Below are positions 7,902-16,250 of a DNA stretch of 64,000 nt, in pieces. The notes under the pieces were generated by a model. That model did not search any database. It was not told the origin of the DNA and saw nothing but the letters and a program-made list of their open reading frames with translations. The stretch is taken from assembly GCA_963827315.1 (NCBI GenBank), contig CAWHAL010000001.1:310001-374000 (forward strand), read 5' to 3'. The stretch's first letter is position 1. Each line of letters opens with the position of its first letter. Made by a program: the position numbers and the translations under genes. Origin of the DNA: CAVXEF01 sp963827315. Its GTDB lineage: Bacteria; Planctomycetota; Phycisphaerae; Sedimentisphaerales; Anaerobacaceae.

Positions 7902-9554
7902 CTATCCTCTTTCTGCTTTAGTAACTGCTCCAAATTTCTTCAGCGTGATATCTATCCTCGCTAAACTGCTTTCTTTGCCTAACATTTGCACCGAGTTGAA
8001 AATCGGCAGACTAATGGTGGTGCCGCAAAGAGCAACACGCACCGGCTGGGCAACCTTGTCGAACTTGACCTGCTTCTCTTCAGCCAGCGAACGCAGCATC
8101 TTCTCGATTTTCTGCTCTGTAAACTCATCCATTTCAGCTAACCTGCTGCGAACTATATGCAGTATGTTCATTCCATCGTGCTTCATTAGAATCTTTTTAA
8201 CGGCCTTCTCATCATAATCTATCCCGTCGTCAGCTAAAAACAAAAATCTGCTTTTTTGCTCCATCTGAGCAAGTGTTCTGGCGCCCGTATTGGCCTTTAT
8301 TATCTTTTCTAACATCTCATCGTCAGCCTTCGCGAGCGGCGAATTCGCCGCCTTTATGTAATCCCTGAAACGGCGGACCAATACACCCGTATCGAGCATT
8401 TTTACGTGTTCGGTATTGAATGCCAAGAGTTTATCACGGTCGAAAAGACTGTTCGATTTAGTCAGACGCGACAAATCGAACGAGCTTATCAACTGCTCAA
8501 TTGGCATAACCTCCTGCTCGCCGCCGGGGTTCCACCCTAAAAGCGCAAGAAAATTAACCATCGTCTCAGGCAGATAGCCGCTGCGCAAAAAATCGACAAC
8601 GTTGATTTCCGGCAGGGCCACGCCGAGGTAGCCAGCCATTGCGTCAATACTCGGCATATCTGGGATACTCTCGCCGGAGAGAAAATCATCCAGCTCTTTT
8701 CGGCTGATGCCGCCGGCGCCGGCGAGTCTTTCAAGGTCGATACTTTTGTCGGCTTCGATTATCTTTCGCAGTTCCTGCGGACGCTCACGTTTGGAGAGCT
8801 TGCCGCCGCCTTCACTGACCGTTACGGACATATGCGCATATACAGGCCTGCGAAATCCCAGCGCATCCTGCAATGCCTGCTGGGCAGGCGTGTTCATCAA
8901 ATGCTCCTGCCCCCGAATAACGTCCGTTACTCCCATAAGCTCATCATCAACTACACATGCAAAGTTATATGTGGGGAAGCCGTCGCTTTTTTGTATGATA
9001 AAATCACCTATCTCGCCGGCTGCAAATTCCACCCTCCCACGAACAACATCTTCCACCACAATCAGCTCATCCTGCGGCATAGCGAATCGCACCGTTACCG
9101 TTTGGCCCTGACGACGCCCTCTTTCGACTTCCTTCACATCAGGAAATCTTTCCGGCCGAGTATACGCAAAACCTTTCTTCTGGGCCTCCGCCTGCTCACG
9201 CATCGTCTGCAATTCCTCGGCTGTGTCAAAACAGTAATAGGCCTTTTCTTCATCGAGCAGCTTTTTGACGTACTTATCGTAAATGTCCCTTCGCTGCGAC
9301 TGCAGATAAGGCCCGTTTGGGCCGCCGACCTCAGGCCCTTCGTCCCAGTCTATGCCGAGCCACCGCAGGTCCTCTATAAGCTGTTGTGCCGCGGTCGGCG
9401 TATTGCGCTTCTGGTCCGTATCCTCTATCCGAAGGATAAATTTCCCGCCATTGTGCCTAGCCCACAGCCAGTCGAATATGGCTGTACGCGCTCCACCCAC
9501 ATGAAGGTATCCTGTCGGCGATGGCGCAAAACGTGTTACTACCTGCTCAGACAT
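7902..9554 (-). CDS. gltX: Glutamyl-tRNA synthetase with an extra HTH-like insert
   Basis: Class I synthetase that charges tRNA-Glu. The HIGH-type motif lies in PSPTGYLHVGGART (residues 11-24), LRIEDTDQKR follows, and the KMSKS-type loop is KLSKR at residues 252-256. The protein is 550 residues, longer than the usual 470-500. The excess lies mostly at about residues 265-326, between the KMSKS loop and the anticodon-binding region. That segment reads like an XRE-type helix-turn-helix half (GISRKELDDFLSG, then MPSIDAMAGYLGVALPEI). First gene of the gltX-to-alaS run. Whether it is discriminating or non-discriminating cannot be told from sequence alone. Confidence 0.95.
   Translation of the reverse strand: MSEQVVTRFAPSPTGYLHVGGARTAIFDWLWARHNGGKFILRIEDTDQKRNTPTAAQQLIEDLRWLGIDWDEGPEVGGPNGPYLQSQRRDIYDKYVKKLLDEEKAYYCFDTAEELQTMREQAEAQKKGFAYTRPERFPDVKEVERGRRQGQTVTVRFAMPQDELIVVEDVVRGRVEFAAGEIGDFIIQKSDGFPTYNFACVVDDELMGVTDVIRGQEHLMNTPAQQALQDALGFRRPVYAHMSVTVSEGGGKLSKRERPQELRKIIEADKSIDLERLAGAGGISRKELDDFLSGESIPDMPSIDAMAGYLGVALPEINVVDFLRSGYLPETMVNFLALLGWNPGGEQEVMPIEQLISSFDLSRLTKSNSLFDRDKLLAFNTEHVKMLDTGVLVRRFRDYIKAANSPLAKADDEMLEKIIKANTGARTLAQMEQKSRFLFLADDGIDYDEKAVKKILMKHDGMNILHIVRSRLAEMDEFTEQKIEKMLRSLAEEKQVKFDKVAQPVRVALCGTTISLPIFNSVQMLGKESSLARIDITLKKFGAVTKAERG
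8589..8747 (-). other. XRE-like HTH insert coding region within gltX
   Basis: Codes for about residues 270-322 of GltX. The pattern LAGAGGISRKELDDFLSG, a short P-containing turn, then PSIDAMAGYLGVALPEI parallels the XRE consensus (…GVSRSTISRIERGKRxPSLETLxKLAxALGVSLxEL). The match is by eye only. Confidence 0.45.
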
Positions 9555-9912
9555 CCTTTCTATCTTCCTTCCAATCGCATAAAGCGGTGTCTAAACTAAA
9601 GTTAGGTTAAGCTATAATAAAGATGTTGTCAAGCTTGCAGGACGAAGTCTTGGACTCAACTCGTAAGTCTTGTCGTTATATTTAGCCCCCGAAATTTATG
9701 CGGTCCTGCCTGTCCCGTGAGATGCGCCTGCCCTGCCTGTCCCGTGAGACGCGTCGTTTGCTGTCTCATCGGGATGAGATGCGACAGTTTACCCCGTGAA
9801 GTGCGATAGTTTACCCCGTGGGATATAGCTTCTATTATCCCATCGGGGCTACTTCACCGGGGCATCTCATCGGTGTCATTCCTGCGAAGGCAGGAATCAT
9901 CAGGGCATTTCA
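9555..9912. repeat. Non-coding spacer with imperfect short direct repeats
   Basis: No gene is visible between gltX and the SIR2-associated pair. From about 9700 there are near-identical copies of CCTGCCTGTCCCGTGAGA (9707 and 9732 areas), two copies of GTTTACCCCGTG (about 9787 and 9808), and several CATCTCATCG/CATCGGGATGAGAT pieces that can pair as hairpins. The text is typical of degenerate palindromic repeats in this window and marks the 3' border of the SIR2 cassette. Confidence 0.5.
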
Positions 9913-10917
9913 TCAGAGTGTTTTTCCCCCGTTTTCGACCGTCTGAATGTGCTTCTCAATTTCATATTTAGTTGGCATCCTCACATTGGATAAATCTACT
10001 ACTCTTTCAAAAGAAGCTTTTGTTACACCTACACTCTTTTCCCATGGTTTGTCAAAGAAATCCAAATCTACTGGTCTTGTAAATTCAACACTTTCCGGTG
10101 AGATGCCATTAACTATCTTTAAAAAAGCTTTAATATTTTTCAACGACATCGCTATAAGAAATAGAGCATAAGCCAAACCATCCGCATACCAATTTACATT
10201 TATAGGTGTCATCCTGAAATTGGGGCTGGCGTTTTTAAGATTACATCCATATATTATTTCCGGAACATAAAATGAACTTCCAAATTCACTCCCCCCAAGT
10301 ATTTTCATGTTTTCTGGAGGTGCTTTTTGGCCAGATTGTTCCTCTTTGCCAACCGCCATTGTAAAACCACCACTTCTAATACGAATCCCATGTTTAATGC
10401 TGTTATATTCGTAGGAGGCATCCTTGTCTAGAAAATCATAGCTTAAACTCTGCCAAAAATTTGCAAAAAGTTTGGCTGTTTCTTGTCTATATGTATCGTC
10501 TCTTCCCAAATTATTAAATACCGCAAGAGCATATGTATCCCAACTTAAAGGTTTTGATATCTTTAATTTTTGAGAGAATTTGCTCTGGTTTTTATTCAAA
10601 TCTTTCAGAATATTTTGAACATCAACGACTTTGTATTTAGCCATCCATGCGTAAATACAATCAGGTGCTTGTAAAGATGCACAAATTAAGGAAAAAAACA
10701 CTTCCATTCCATGGTAATATAATTGACGAAGAGCGATAGCAGCACGCATTTTATCTTGTGAATCTAAATTAGAAAAATGTATATTGGCATGGTACTCAAA
10801 AAACCCTTCATCTAAATTGTTTATGAATTCTAGGTTGCGATTTTTAACATCTAAATCCCATAAACAATAAGCTGTATTACCAACTTTGAAAATCTTACTT
10901 TTTAATTCTGTACTCAT
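9913..10917 (-). CDS. Unknown helical protein, partner of SIR2-like gene
   Basis: 334 residues, not recognised. Its ATG overlaps the SIR2-like gene's stop by 4 bp (ATGA), so the two are translationally coupled. It appears largely alpha-helical with no signal peptide and no clear membrane span. Conserved-looking segments are RQLYYHGMEVFFSLICAS (about residues 65-82) and EYNSIKHGIRIRSGG (about 179-193). The latter contains a K-H pair in a helix end reminiscent of HEPN-like proteins, but that is a weak resemblance. Base composition is clearly AT-richer than the flanking housekeeping genes, which suggests horizontal transfer. By context it could be a sensor or regulator for the SIR2 protein. Confidence 0.6.
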   Translation of the reverse strand: MSTELKSKIFKVGNTAYCLWDLDVKNRNLEFINNLDEGFFEYHANIHFSNLDSQDKMRAAIALRQLYYHGMEVFFSLICASLQAPDCIYAWMAKYKVVDVQNILKDLNKNQSKFSQKLKISKPLSWDTYALAVFNNLGRDDTYRQETAKLFANFWQSLSYDFLDKDASYEYNSIKHGIRIRSGGFTMAVGKEEQSGQKAPPENMKILGGSEFGSSFYVPEIIYGCNLKNASPNFRMTPINVNWYADGLAYALFLIAMSLKNIKAFLKIVNGISPESVEFTRPVDLDFFDKPWEKSVGVTKASFERVVDLSNVRMPTKYEIEKHIQTVENGGKTL

Positions 10918-11957
10918 TGTCCTTCTCTTTGTGCTTTTTCTTCCTCAAGCAAAAGTTTAAGCCATTCATCAAATTCACCCCAGCTAGCATGTCTGGGGAT
11001 AGAATGTTCTTCCAAAGGAATACAATTAACTACACGGTCAAATTGGGCATCACAACTCCGCCTTCCAAATTTGGCTATCGATGACAAATAAAAATCTTTA
11101 TGAGTACTGTAATGATGAGAGTGAATAAATTTATCCCACCTTTCGCATAGAACATTCTCCTCCAAAATGTCAATAACTTCGATCTCCTCCATGCTCCTTT
11201 GGTATCGGTCTCCCCAACCTTCCCGTAGCAATTTTATAGCCTCAACATCCGAAGACGGAGCACCATATCCAAAAATTGTAAACATGAAAGCATCTTGTAA
11301 AAACAATTTTACATCGTGCCAACTACTTTTAATAAATATGTCAGCATTATAATCTTTCTGTTTTATAGGAAAAAGCAATTTGGGTCTTTCAAGTCTTTCA
11401 CCGCATTTCCCACAAATACCCCATTTGCGGCCTATCTGAACCTTTTCATGCTTCGCACATATTCCTACTGCCGTATTCCCATGCAGATAAATGGGACGAG
11501 GAAGATTATGAATACCACCTACTCGATTATAGTTTCTGCACATCGCCTGCCATATAAAGGGGTCCCAATTAAAAGTTGCAATTACGTCTCTGCCAGTCAA
11601 TGATAAAATAAGATGGTCATAAAGAGTAGGTTCATCGGGTAATTCCATACGGGCGAAATAATTATATACTATTTCTTCAACATCAGTTCTAATTCCATCA
11701 TATTTGCTGTTTTCATACATGGAACTATATACATCCTCAAAATCTTTCTTTTCATACTCAACCCCGTACTTTTCAAGACAATCTGAAAGATCCTCCACAA
11801 TATCGAAAAAATCATTCATCAAAGGTGGTATAAGCCCATTTTTTTCGCCTTTAGGGAAAGCTGCTCTACTTGCCCCTGCCCCAAGTAAAACAAGATGCGG
11901 TCTTTGGACATGAAAATGATACTTATTGGAAGGTTGTTTTTTCATATTGCAAGACAA
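10914..11957 (-). CDS. SIR2-like protein with zinc ribbon, putative defence NADase
   Basis: 347 residues. The N-terminal nucleotide-binding loop is LVLLGAGASRAAFP (about residues 22-35). TFNWDPFIW (about 133) matches the SIR2 'T-x-N-x-D' segment, and YLHG (about 153) carries the sirtuin-type His. A CAKH…CGKC metal ribbon follows, then IFGYGAPSSDVEAIKLL, the SIR2-like 'GYS-x-x-D' closing motif. SIR2 domains in two-gene phage-defence cassettes commonly degrade NAD+; that role here is inference. The first codon is TTG at 11957, with an ATG at 11945 (residue 5) as an equally possible start. Neither has a clear Shine-Dalgarno sequence. AT-rich, and coupled to the downstream unknown gene. Confidence 0.75.
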   Translation of the reverse strand: MSCNMKKQPSNKYHFHVQRPHLVLLGAGASRAAFPKGEKNGLIPPLMNDFFDIVEDLSDCLEKYGVEYEKKDFEDVYSSMYENSKYDGIRTDVEEIVYNYFARMELPDEPTLYDHLILSLTGRDVIATFNWDPFIWQAMCRNYNRVGGIHNLPRPIYLHGNTAVGICAKHEKVQIGRKWGICGKCGERLERPKLLFPIKQKDYNADIFIKSSWHDVKLFLQDAFMFTIFGYGAPSSDVEAIKLLREGWGDRYQRSMEEIEVIDILEENVLCERWDKFIHSHHYSTHKDFYLSSIAKFGRRSCDAQFDRVVNCIPLEEHSIPRHASWGEFDEWLKLLLEEEKAQREGQ

Positions 11958-12225
11958 ACTGAAAACTCAAAACTAAAATCTATCACCATTGCTCACCAAA
12001 TTTTACTCCATTTACTAAATTCCCACAACTTTTTCCACCTTTCCTTTTTGCGCTGTTGCTGCCTGCGGTTCGGAAACTCCTCTTATTTTACTTCATCCCT
12101 TATGGGACTGCGTAACCCTGCGGTTTGAAAGCCATTTTATCCATATGCCTTCGGCATATTTACTGTCGGTCTCCTCATCGCGGCCTCCGGCAACATCGCG
12201 CAACCTAAAATCGCCCAACTCTTGT

Positions 12226-12310
12226 CCGCCGCTCCGTATGGCGGGTTTATCCGCCGTAGGTTTATCCGCCGTAGGCGGATTTAGCAAAGGCGGATTCAAC
12301 AAATTAATCC
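12226..12310. repeat. Nested TCCGCC/GGCGGA palindromic repeats
   Basis: TTTATCCGCCGTAGG occurs twice in direct succession (about 12247 and 12262) and then pairs with GGCGGATTTAGC and GGCGGATTCAAC downstream. It belongs to the same palindrome family found at 18047, 19174-19402, 21059 and 21723. Confidence 0.6.
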
Positions 12311-12532
12311 GCCTTAATCTGTGTTAATCTGTGTCAAAAAAATCTCCACCTCAAATCCCCTATTCTCAAAACCATGATTCTTAAATCACGACATTAGTAT
12401 GTATGCATATACTAATATACTTTCTTGCGCTACGGGGCATTACCACCTACTGAAATCTTCTCAAAGGCAGTACAGTGCCTGCCCGCCATCTGTGTGGCGG
12501 GTCAATCCGTGTCAAAAGGAAACCAAAAACAC

Positions 12533-12634
12533 TTGCGCGTTTGATACGAAAATCTCCTTATTTCGCTTGCGCTTTTGTGACGAAAATTCCTCCATTTTGC
12601 CTGCGCGTTTGATGTGAAAACTCCTCCATCTGGA
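12533..12634. repeat. 34-bp tandem repeat, three units
   Basis: Three degenerate units begin at 12533, 12567 and 12601. Each opens with a form of TTGCGCGTTTGATNCGA and continues AAAAnTCCTCCATTT. The opening motif is also the 3' end of the 155-bp element (CTTGCGCGTTTGATGCGAG at about 12827), so these are extra copies of that module. Confidence 0.7.
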
Positions 12635-12702
12635 ATGAGAATTCAATCATTTGCGCAAGGGGGTATTGCAATCATTTGCGCAAGTTTTCCTCGCGCAAAT
12701 TC

Positions 12703-12857
12703 GCGCAAGGGGGTACATCAATTGCTGTCCAAAACGCGCTAATTTCTTGCAATTTTTGCAAATTTTTTGAAATTTTTACGAATTTTTGCAATTTTTTTAC
12801 ATTTTTTCCCATTTTTTTCGCTCGACTTGCGCGTTTGATGCGAGATTTTATTTTGCC
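12703..12857 (+). repeat. 155-bp dispersed element with 10-bp phased T-tracts, copy A
   Basis: Begins GCGCAAGGGGGTA, then CTGTCCAAAACGCGC, then eight T-tracts starting every 10 bp from 12741 to 12811 (AATTTCTTGC, AATTTTTGCA, AATTTTTTGA and so on), and ends CTTGCGCGTTTGATGCGAG plus ATTTTATTTTGCC. Exactly the same length and order as copy C at 43833-43987; copy B is inverted at 14601-14746. Phased T-tracts of this kind produce intrinsically bent DNA. Confidence 0.85.
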
Positions 12858-13320
12858 CACCTTACCCAACAGTCCCAGCTTAACGCCCCCAACCCCCATC
12901 TTGCAGTGAGCTTGTCGAACCTGTTTTACCCCCGAAATCCACCCCCTAATTTCCACCCGCCCGCCATACAAGTCTTGTGTCTTCTGTCGTCTGTCCTCCA
13001 TCTCCAGCCTCCTGGTCACGAGCCACGAGCGACATACCACGATTAAACATCCACAATATCTACTATATTACCTGATATTCTGATATCCTCTCTGTCCTCT
13101 GACTTCTGTCTTCTGCTCTTGTGCTCTTATGCGCTTTGTAGCGCCCCCTGCTCGCCTCCTTACAATGCCGCCCGCCGTCCCGATTTCCTTTCCATCGCTA
13201 CCCTTCCCACCTCTACCTTCCGCCGCTTCTCTTGCCTTAAATCTTTTTCTATCCACAATATCCAATTGACTGTATCCGGCTTCCGTATTCCGTCGTCCGT
13301 CCTCTGCCTTCCATTGTCCA

Positions 13321-14502
13321 TCATCCGCAGTTGGTTTTGTCCAACATCTCGCCGGCAATCTGTGCGACCTTTTGCGATGCGTTGCCGAGCTGGACCGAAG
13401 CTGCCAAGGCGGCAAGTTCACTGCTGAGGCAGGATAATTTGTTCCTGTCGCTTAAAAGCCCCTCAATAGCTTCAACAATTGGGCCAATCGAAGAAAAATA
13501 CGGCATAAATTCCGGCACCAGCTCCCTGTTTGCGAGGATATTCACAAGCGAGAGATACTTTGTTTTTAGAAGCCATCGCCCGAGCAGAAACCATAAGACC
13601 CTGCTGGACTGGTACATTATCACCATAGGACAACCCTCAGCCGCGACCTGCAAAGTGGCACTGCCGCTGGCCACAATCGCAAAATCGCACTCCGCAGCGG
13701 TGCTGCTGACCGAACCGACCGTATAATGACATCCAAAATCGGGAAATTGGGTCTTTTTGAGAAGCTGCTCTTTTTCGTTATCGGCTGCCACGGTGGTAAA
13801 AACAGCCTGCGGATATTTCCGCTTTAACTTTAGTGCAATTCTTTGCATCGGCCCCCACAGCGAATCAATTTCAGCGGCTCGTGAGCCGGGCATAATGGCA
13901 AATCTGGTGTTTTTAGGTTGAAAATCCGTGTATTTTCTTTTCCGACCAGCCAAGTCAATGTCCAGTCCATCGAGCAGCGGGTTGCCGACGTAAACGGCGT
14001 CAATGCCTTTATCGGCAAACCATTTCTGTTCGAAAGGCAGTATGCAGCAGAGCTTATCACAATATTTTCTGAGCTTTGTTATCCGCCAGCCGCCCCAGGC
14101 CCATAACTGCGGAGCGACATAGAAAAGGGTTTTTATGCCGAGCTTTTTGGCGGCTTTTGCGATGTGAAAATTGAAGGCTGGCGAGTCACAAACAATTACC
14201 AAATCGACCTTAGTGCTTTTCAAATAACGGGTTATGCGACGTATAAGATTGTAAAAAGTAATTACGTGACGAAACGCTTTATACGCCATAGCAGCTTTTC
14301 CAACGGTGACTTCGAGGATTCGACAGCCGGCCTGTGCCATCTTTGGGCCGCCTACGCCGACAAAGTCAATGTTGTAAGTTGTTTGTTTTAAGGCGGTTAT
14401 GAGAGCGGCACAGTGGGCGTCGGCGCTCGGCTCGGCGGCACTTATAAATACGCGATATGTTTTGTCCGGCTCGGGCATATTTGGTTCGACTATGCTCACC
14501 AT
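13321..14502 (-). CDS. lpxB: Lipid-A-disaccharide synthase
   Basis: Transfers 2,3-diacylglucosamine from UDP to lipid X to make the lipid A disaccharide at the inner face of the cytoplasmic membrane. GT-B fold family GT19. Family marks include FISAAEPSADAHCAALI at the N-terminus, VGVGGPKMAQAGC, YVAPQLWAWGGWR, YVGNPLLDG, and the C-terminal SGSATLQVAAEGCPMVIMY. 393 residues is normal. The ATG at 14502 adds eight residues before a second ATG (MPEPDK); either could be used. Its presence implies an outer membrane with lipid A. No other lpx gene is in the window, and the gene is bordered on both sides by dispersed repeats. Confidence 0.95.
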   Translation of the reverse strand: MVSIVEPNMPEPDKTYRVFISAAEPSADAHCAALITALKQTTYNIDFVGVGGPKMAQAGCRILEVTVGKAAMAYKAFRHVITFYNLIRRITRYLKSTKVDLVIVCDSPAFNFHIAKAAKKLGIKTLFYVAPQLWAWGGWRITKLRKYCDKLCCILPFEQKWFADKGIDAVYVGNPLLDGLDIDLAGRKRKYTDFQPKNTRFAIMPGSRAAEIDSLWGPMQRIALKLKRKYPQAVFTTVAADNEKEQLLKKTQFPDFGCHYTVGSVSSTAAECDFAIVASGSATLQVAAEGCPMVIMYQSSRVLWFLLGRWLLKTKYLSLVNILANRELVPEFMPYFSSIGPIVEAIEGLLSDRNKLSCLSSELAALAASVQLGNASQKVAQIAGEMLDKTNCG

Positions 14503-14600
14503 ATTGCTTAAGTCGCTTTATTACCAAGATTTGTCGCAAAGAGCAACCAGATAATACGCCATAGGCGTATAAATTTGAGATTCGCCGCAGCTGCCAATGA

Positions 14601-14746
14601 GTTTTCGCATCAAACGCGCAAGTCGAGTGAAAAAAATGCAAAAAATTGCAAGAAATTTGCAAAAATTCGTAAAAATTTCAAAAAATTTGCAAAAATTGTA
14701 AGAAATTGGTGCGTTTTGGACAGCGATTGAAGTACCCCCTTGCGCG
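14601..14746 (-). repeat. Phased T-tract dispersed element, copy B (inverted)
   Basis: Reverse-oriented copy of the element at 12703. Read on the minus strand it starts CGCGCAAGGGGGTAC, has CTGTCCAAAACGCACC, then T-tracts about every 10 bp, and ends GACTTGCGCGTTTGATGCG near 14604. It lies directly upstream of lpxB. The adjacent 14558-14576 holds the TACGCC…GGCGTA palindrome. Confidence 0.85.
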
Positions 14747-14921
14747 TTTGGTCGCGCAGCAACATGCGCGGCCAAAAGACTCCAGACACCGGACATCAGA
14801 CCACAGACAAAGGAGCAAAAGACAGAAGGCCGCAAAGGGAAATCAAAAATTAAAAATCAAAAAGCAAAATGACAGGTTAAAATTTAAAATGTTTTTTCAA
14901 CAGACCCAATGGCATTAGTTT

Positions 14922-15827
14922 TTAGTTTTTAGTTTTTTTGCCGCTCCACAGCCCCAACTGGTTTTCTTTTGCCTGCTTTTCTAAATAATCGAACTGTTTC
15001 ATAAACTGGAACGGCTCATATATATAATTATAAGCATACCCCTCTGCGATGAGTTTAGCGTTGATTAGAGTGCCATCTTCCAAAAAGACGTATCTTAGAA
15101 GCCTATTGTATTTATCTCTGTTTGACTGCATTGGGTCCGGGATTAAATAGACCAACTGGTTTTCCAAAAGTCGCTTAGCATATTGGGCAGCTTCGGGGCC
15201 GAAATAATCATCCTTTGGATTATGAGGATTTGCTATCTCGGGGGTATCTATCCCAATCAGCCTTACAGTTTCAATTTTTCCTCCAATATCGACTTTGATT
15301 GTGTCGCCGTCAATTACTTCCACAACGCGGTAAGTAGGCGGGGCTTCCTTTTTAACAGGCAGTTGTTCGCGGGGCAGAATTTTGATTTGATCGAGGTCAT
15401 CGAGAATAATCTCCGGCCGACCTTGATAAGACTTTACCAAGCCGGTGATTTCCACAGTTTGTCCTTCGTATTGTTCCGGATTGGGAAATTTATATGCGTC
15501 TGGGTTAAAAATTACGGCACCAAACGGACAAGTTTTGTAATCGAGGCAGAAATTCAGAAATATAGCGCCCTTTTGAGAAGTATAAACGTGGTCTATTTTG
15601 CCAGAGACGCAAGCATATTCTCCGACGTGATTCGGCGCTTCGGTGTAATCGATGCGTTTGGCAGCGTGTTGCGACGGTTCGGCTGTTTTCTGAGATTGCT
15701 GCGCCAAGACCGTTTTCGATAATTGCGGCGTGGTTAGCTTGTTTGACAGCCAGATTGAGGCGGCAATTAAAAACGCTGCGACGATAATAGTCAGGGGTAC
15801 TTTGTTTTTCTCGAAAAAATTTTTCAT
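14922..15827 (-). CDS. Secreted thermonuclease family protein with OB-fold domain
   Basis: 301 residues. An N-terminal membrane anchor or signal segment (VPLTIIVAAFLIAASIWLS) is followed by a small OB-fold-like domain (about 65-150, GEYACVSGKIDHVYTSQKG…VEITGLVKSYQG), then a staphylococcal-nuclease domain (about 165-298). The SNase active-site residues are visible: VIDGDTIKVD (Asp), VRLIGIDTPE (Arg, Asp, Glu) and DKYNRLLRYVFLEDG (second Arg). Probably a Ca-dependent extracytoplasmic DNase/RNase for nutrient scavenging. The two-domain layout resembles YhcR-type nucleases. It stands alone between repeats. Confidence 0.9.
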   Translation of the reverse strand: MKNFFEKNKVPLTIIVAAFLIAASIWLSNKLTTPQLSKTVLAQQSQKTAEPSQHAAKRIDYTEAPNHVGEYACVSGKIDHVYTSQKGAIFLNFCLDYKTCPFGAVIFNPDAYKFPNPEQYEGQTVEITGLVKSYQGRPEIILDDLDQIKILPREQLPVKKEAPPTYRVVEVIDGDTIKVDIGGKIETVRLIGIDTPEIANPHNPKDDYFGPEAAQYAKRLLENQLVYLIPDPMQSNRDKYNRLLRYVFLEDGTLINAKLIAEGYAYNYIYEPFQFMKQFDYLEKQAKENQLGLWSGKKTKN

Positions 15828-15918
15828 ATAATAAAAATCAAAATGCGGCAGCGGCGGAGAAAAAACAAACGGCTGATATTAGAAAACTTTGTCATAAATC
15901 AGCTACATTTTTAACCTT

Positions 15919-16188
15919 CTACCTAACGCCTTTGGCTTTTTTAGGTCTTTTACTTTTAACAGCCTTTTTCTTAGCGGCACTGAGTCTTTTTTCCTCTTTG
16001 TCTAAATATGTTTTCAGGGACTGTATTCCTGCAGAGCCCCATTTGCCGAGGAAACTTAATACCCTTGCGATAAGTTTAATAACTTCGGGGCCGTATTTTT
16101 CAATCTGCTTGAAGATTTCCTGGATTACATGGATAATTAAAAGACCTACTTCTGATTTGGTTTTTGGAACATTGATTTTCTTTGCCAT
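15919..16188 (-). CDS. Small lysine-rich protein of unknown function
   Basis: 89 residues with an amphipathic helical middle (LLIIHVIQEIFKQIEKYG…VIKLIARVLSFLGKWG) and a strongly basic tail (KKKAVKSKRPKKAKGVR). The start has AAAGGA about 7 bp upstream, which supports real expression. The basic tail could bind nucleic acid or membrane phospholipid. No family was recognised. Confidence 0.55.
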   Translation of the reverse strand: MAKKINVPKTKSEVGLLIIHVIQEIFKQIEKYGPEVIKLIARVLSFLGKWGSAGIQSLKTYLDKEEKRLSAAKKKAVKSKRPKKAKGVR

Positions 16189-16250
16189 CTTTTGTCCTTT
16201 CTAAAATCTTAAAAGCAAACTTTGAATACGCTTACCATAATATCACTTAT

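Larger units (their letters stand above)
11958..13320. repeat. 1.36-kb repeat-rich non-coding island
   Basis: No convincing gene. From left to right it holds an AT-rich leader of the SIR2 gene, nested TCCGCC/GGCGGA palindromes (about 12226-12310), a 34-bp tandem repeat (12533-12634), a 155-bp curved-DNA-type element (12703-12857), a REP-like piece GTGAGCTTGTCGAAC (about 12905), and a pyrimidine-rich tract with scattered TCTGTCTTC units (about 12975-13110). The open frames found here follow repeat boundaries and have no family resemblance. Confidence 0.6.

Noticed and set aside
9700..9900. CRISPR-like array next to the SIR2 cassette
   Set aside because: Repeats are imperfect, unequally spaced and palindromic in pieces; no cas genes are present.
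12672..13040. Frames in the repeat island, both strands
   Set aside because: They follow the phased T-tracts and low-complexity pyrimidine DNA; the peptides are Phe/Lys-rich shadows and similar ones appear at copies B and C.
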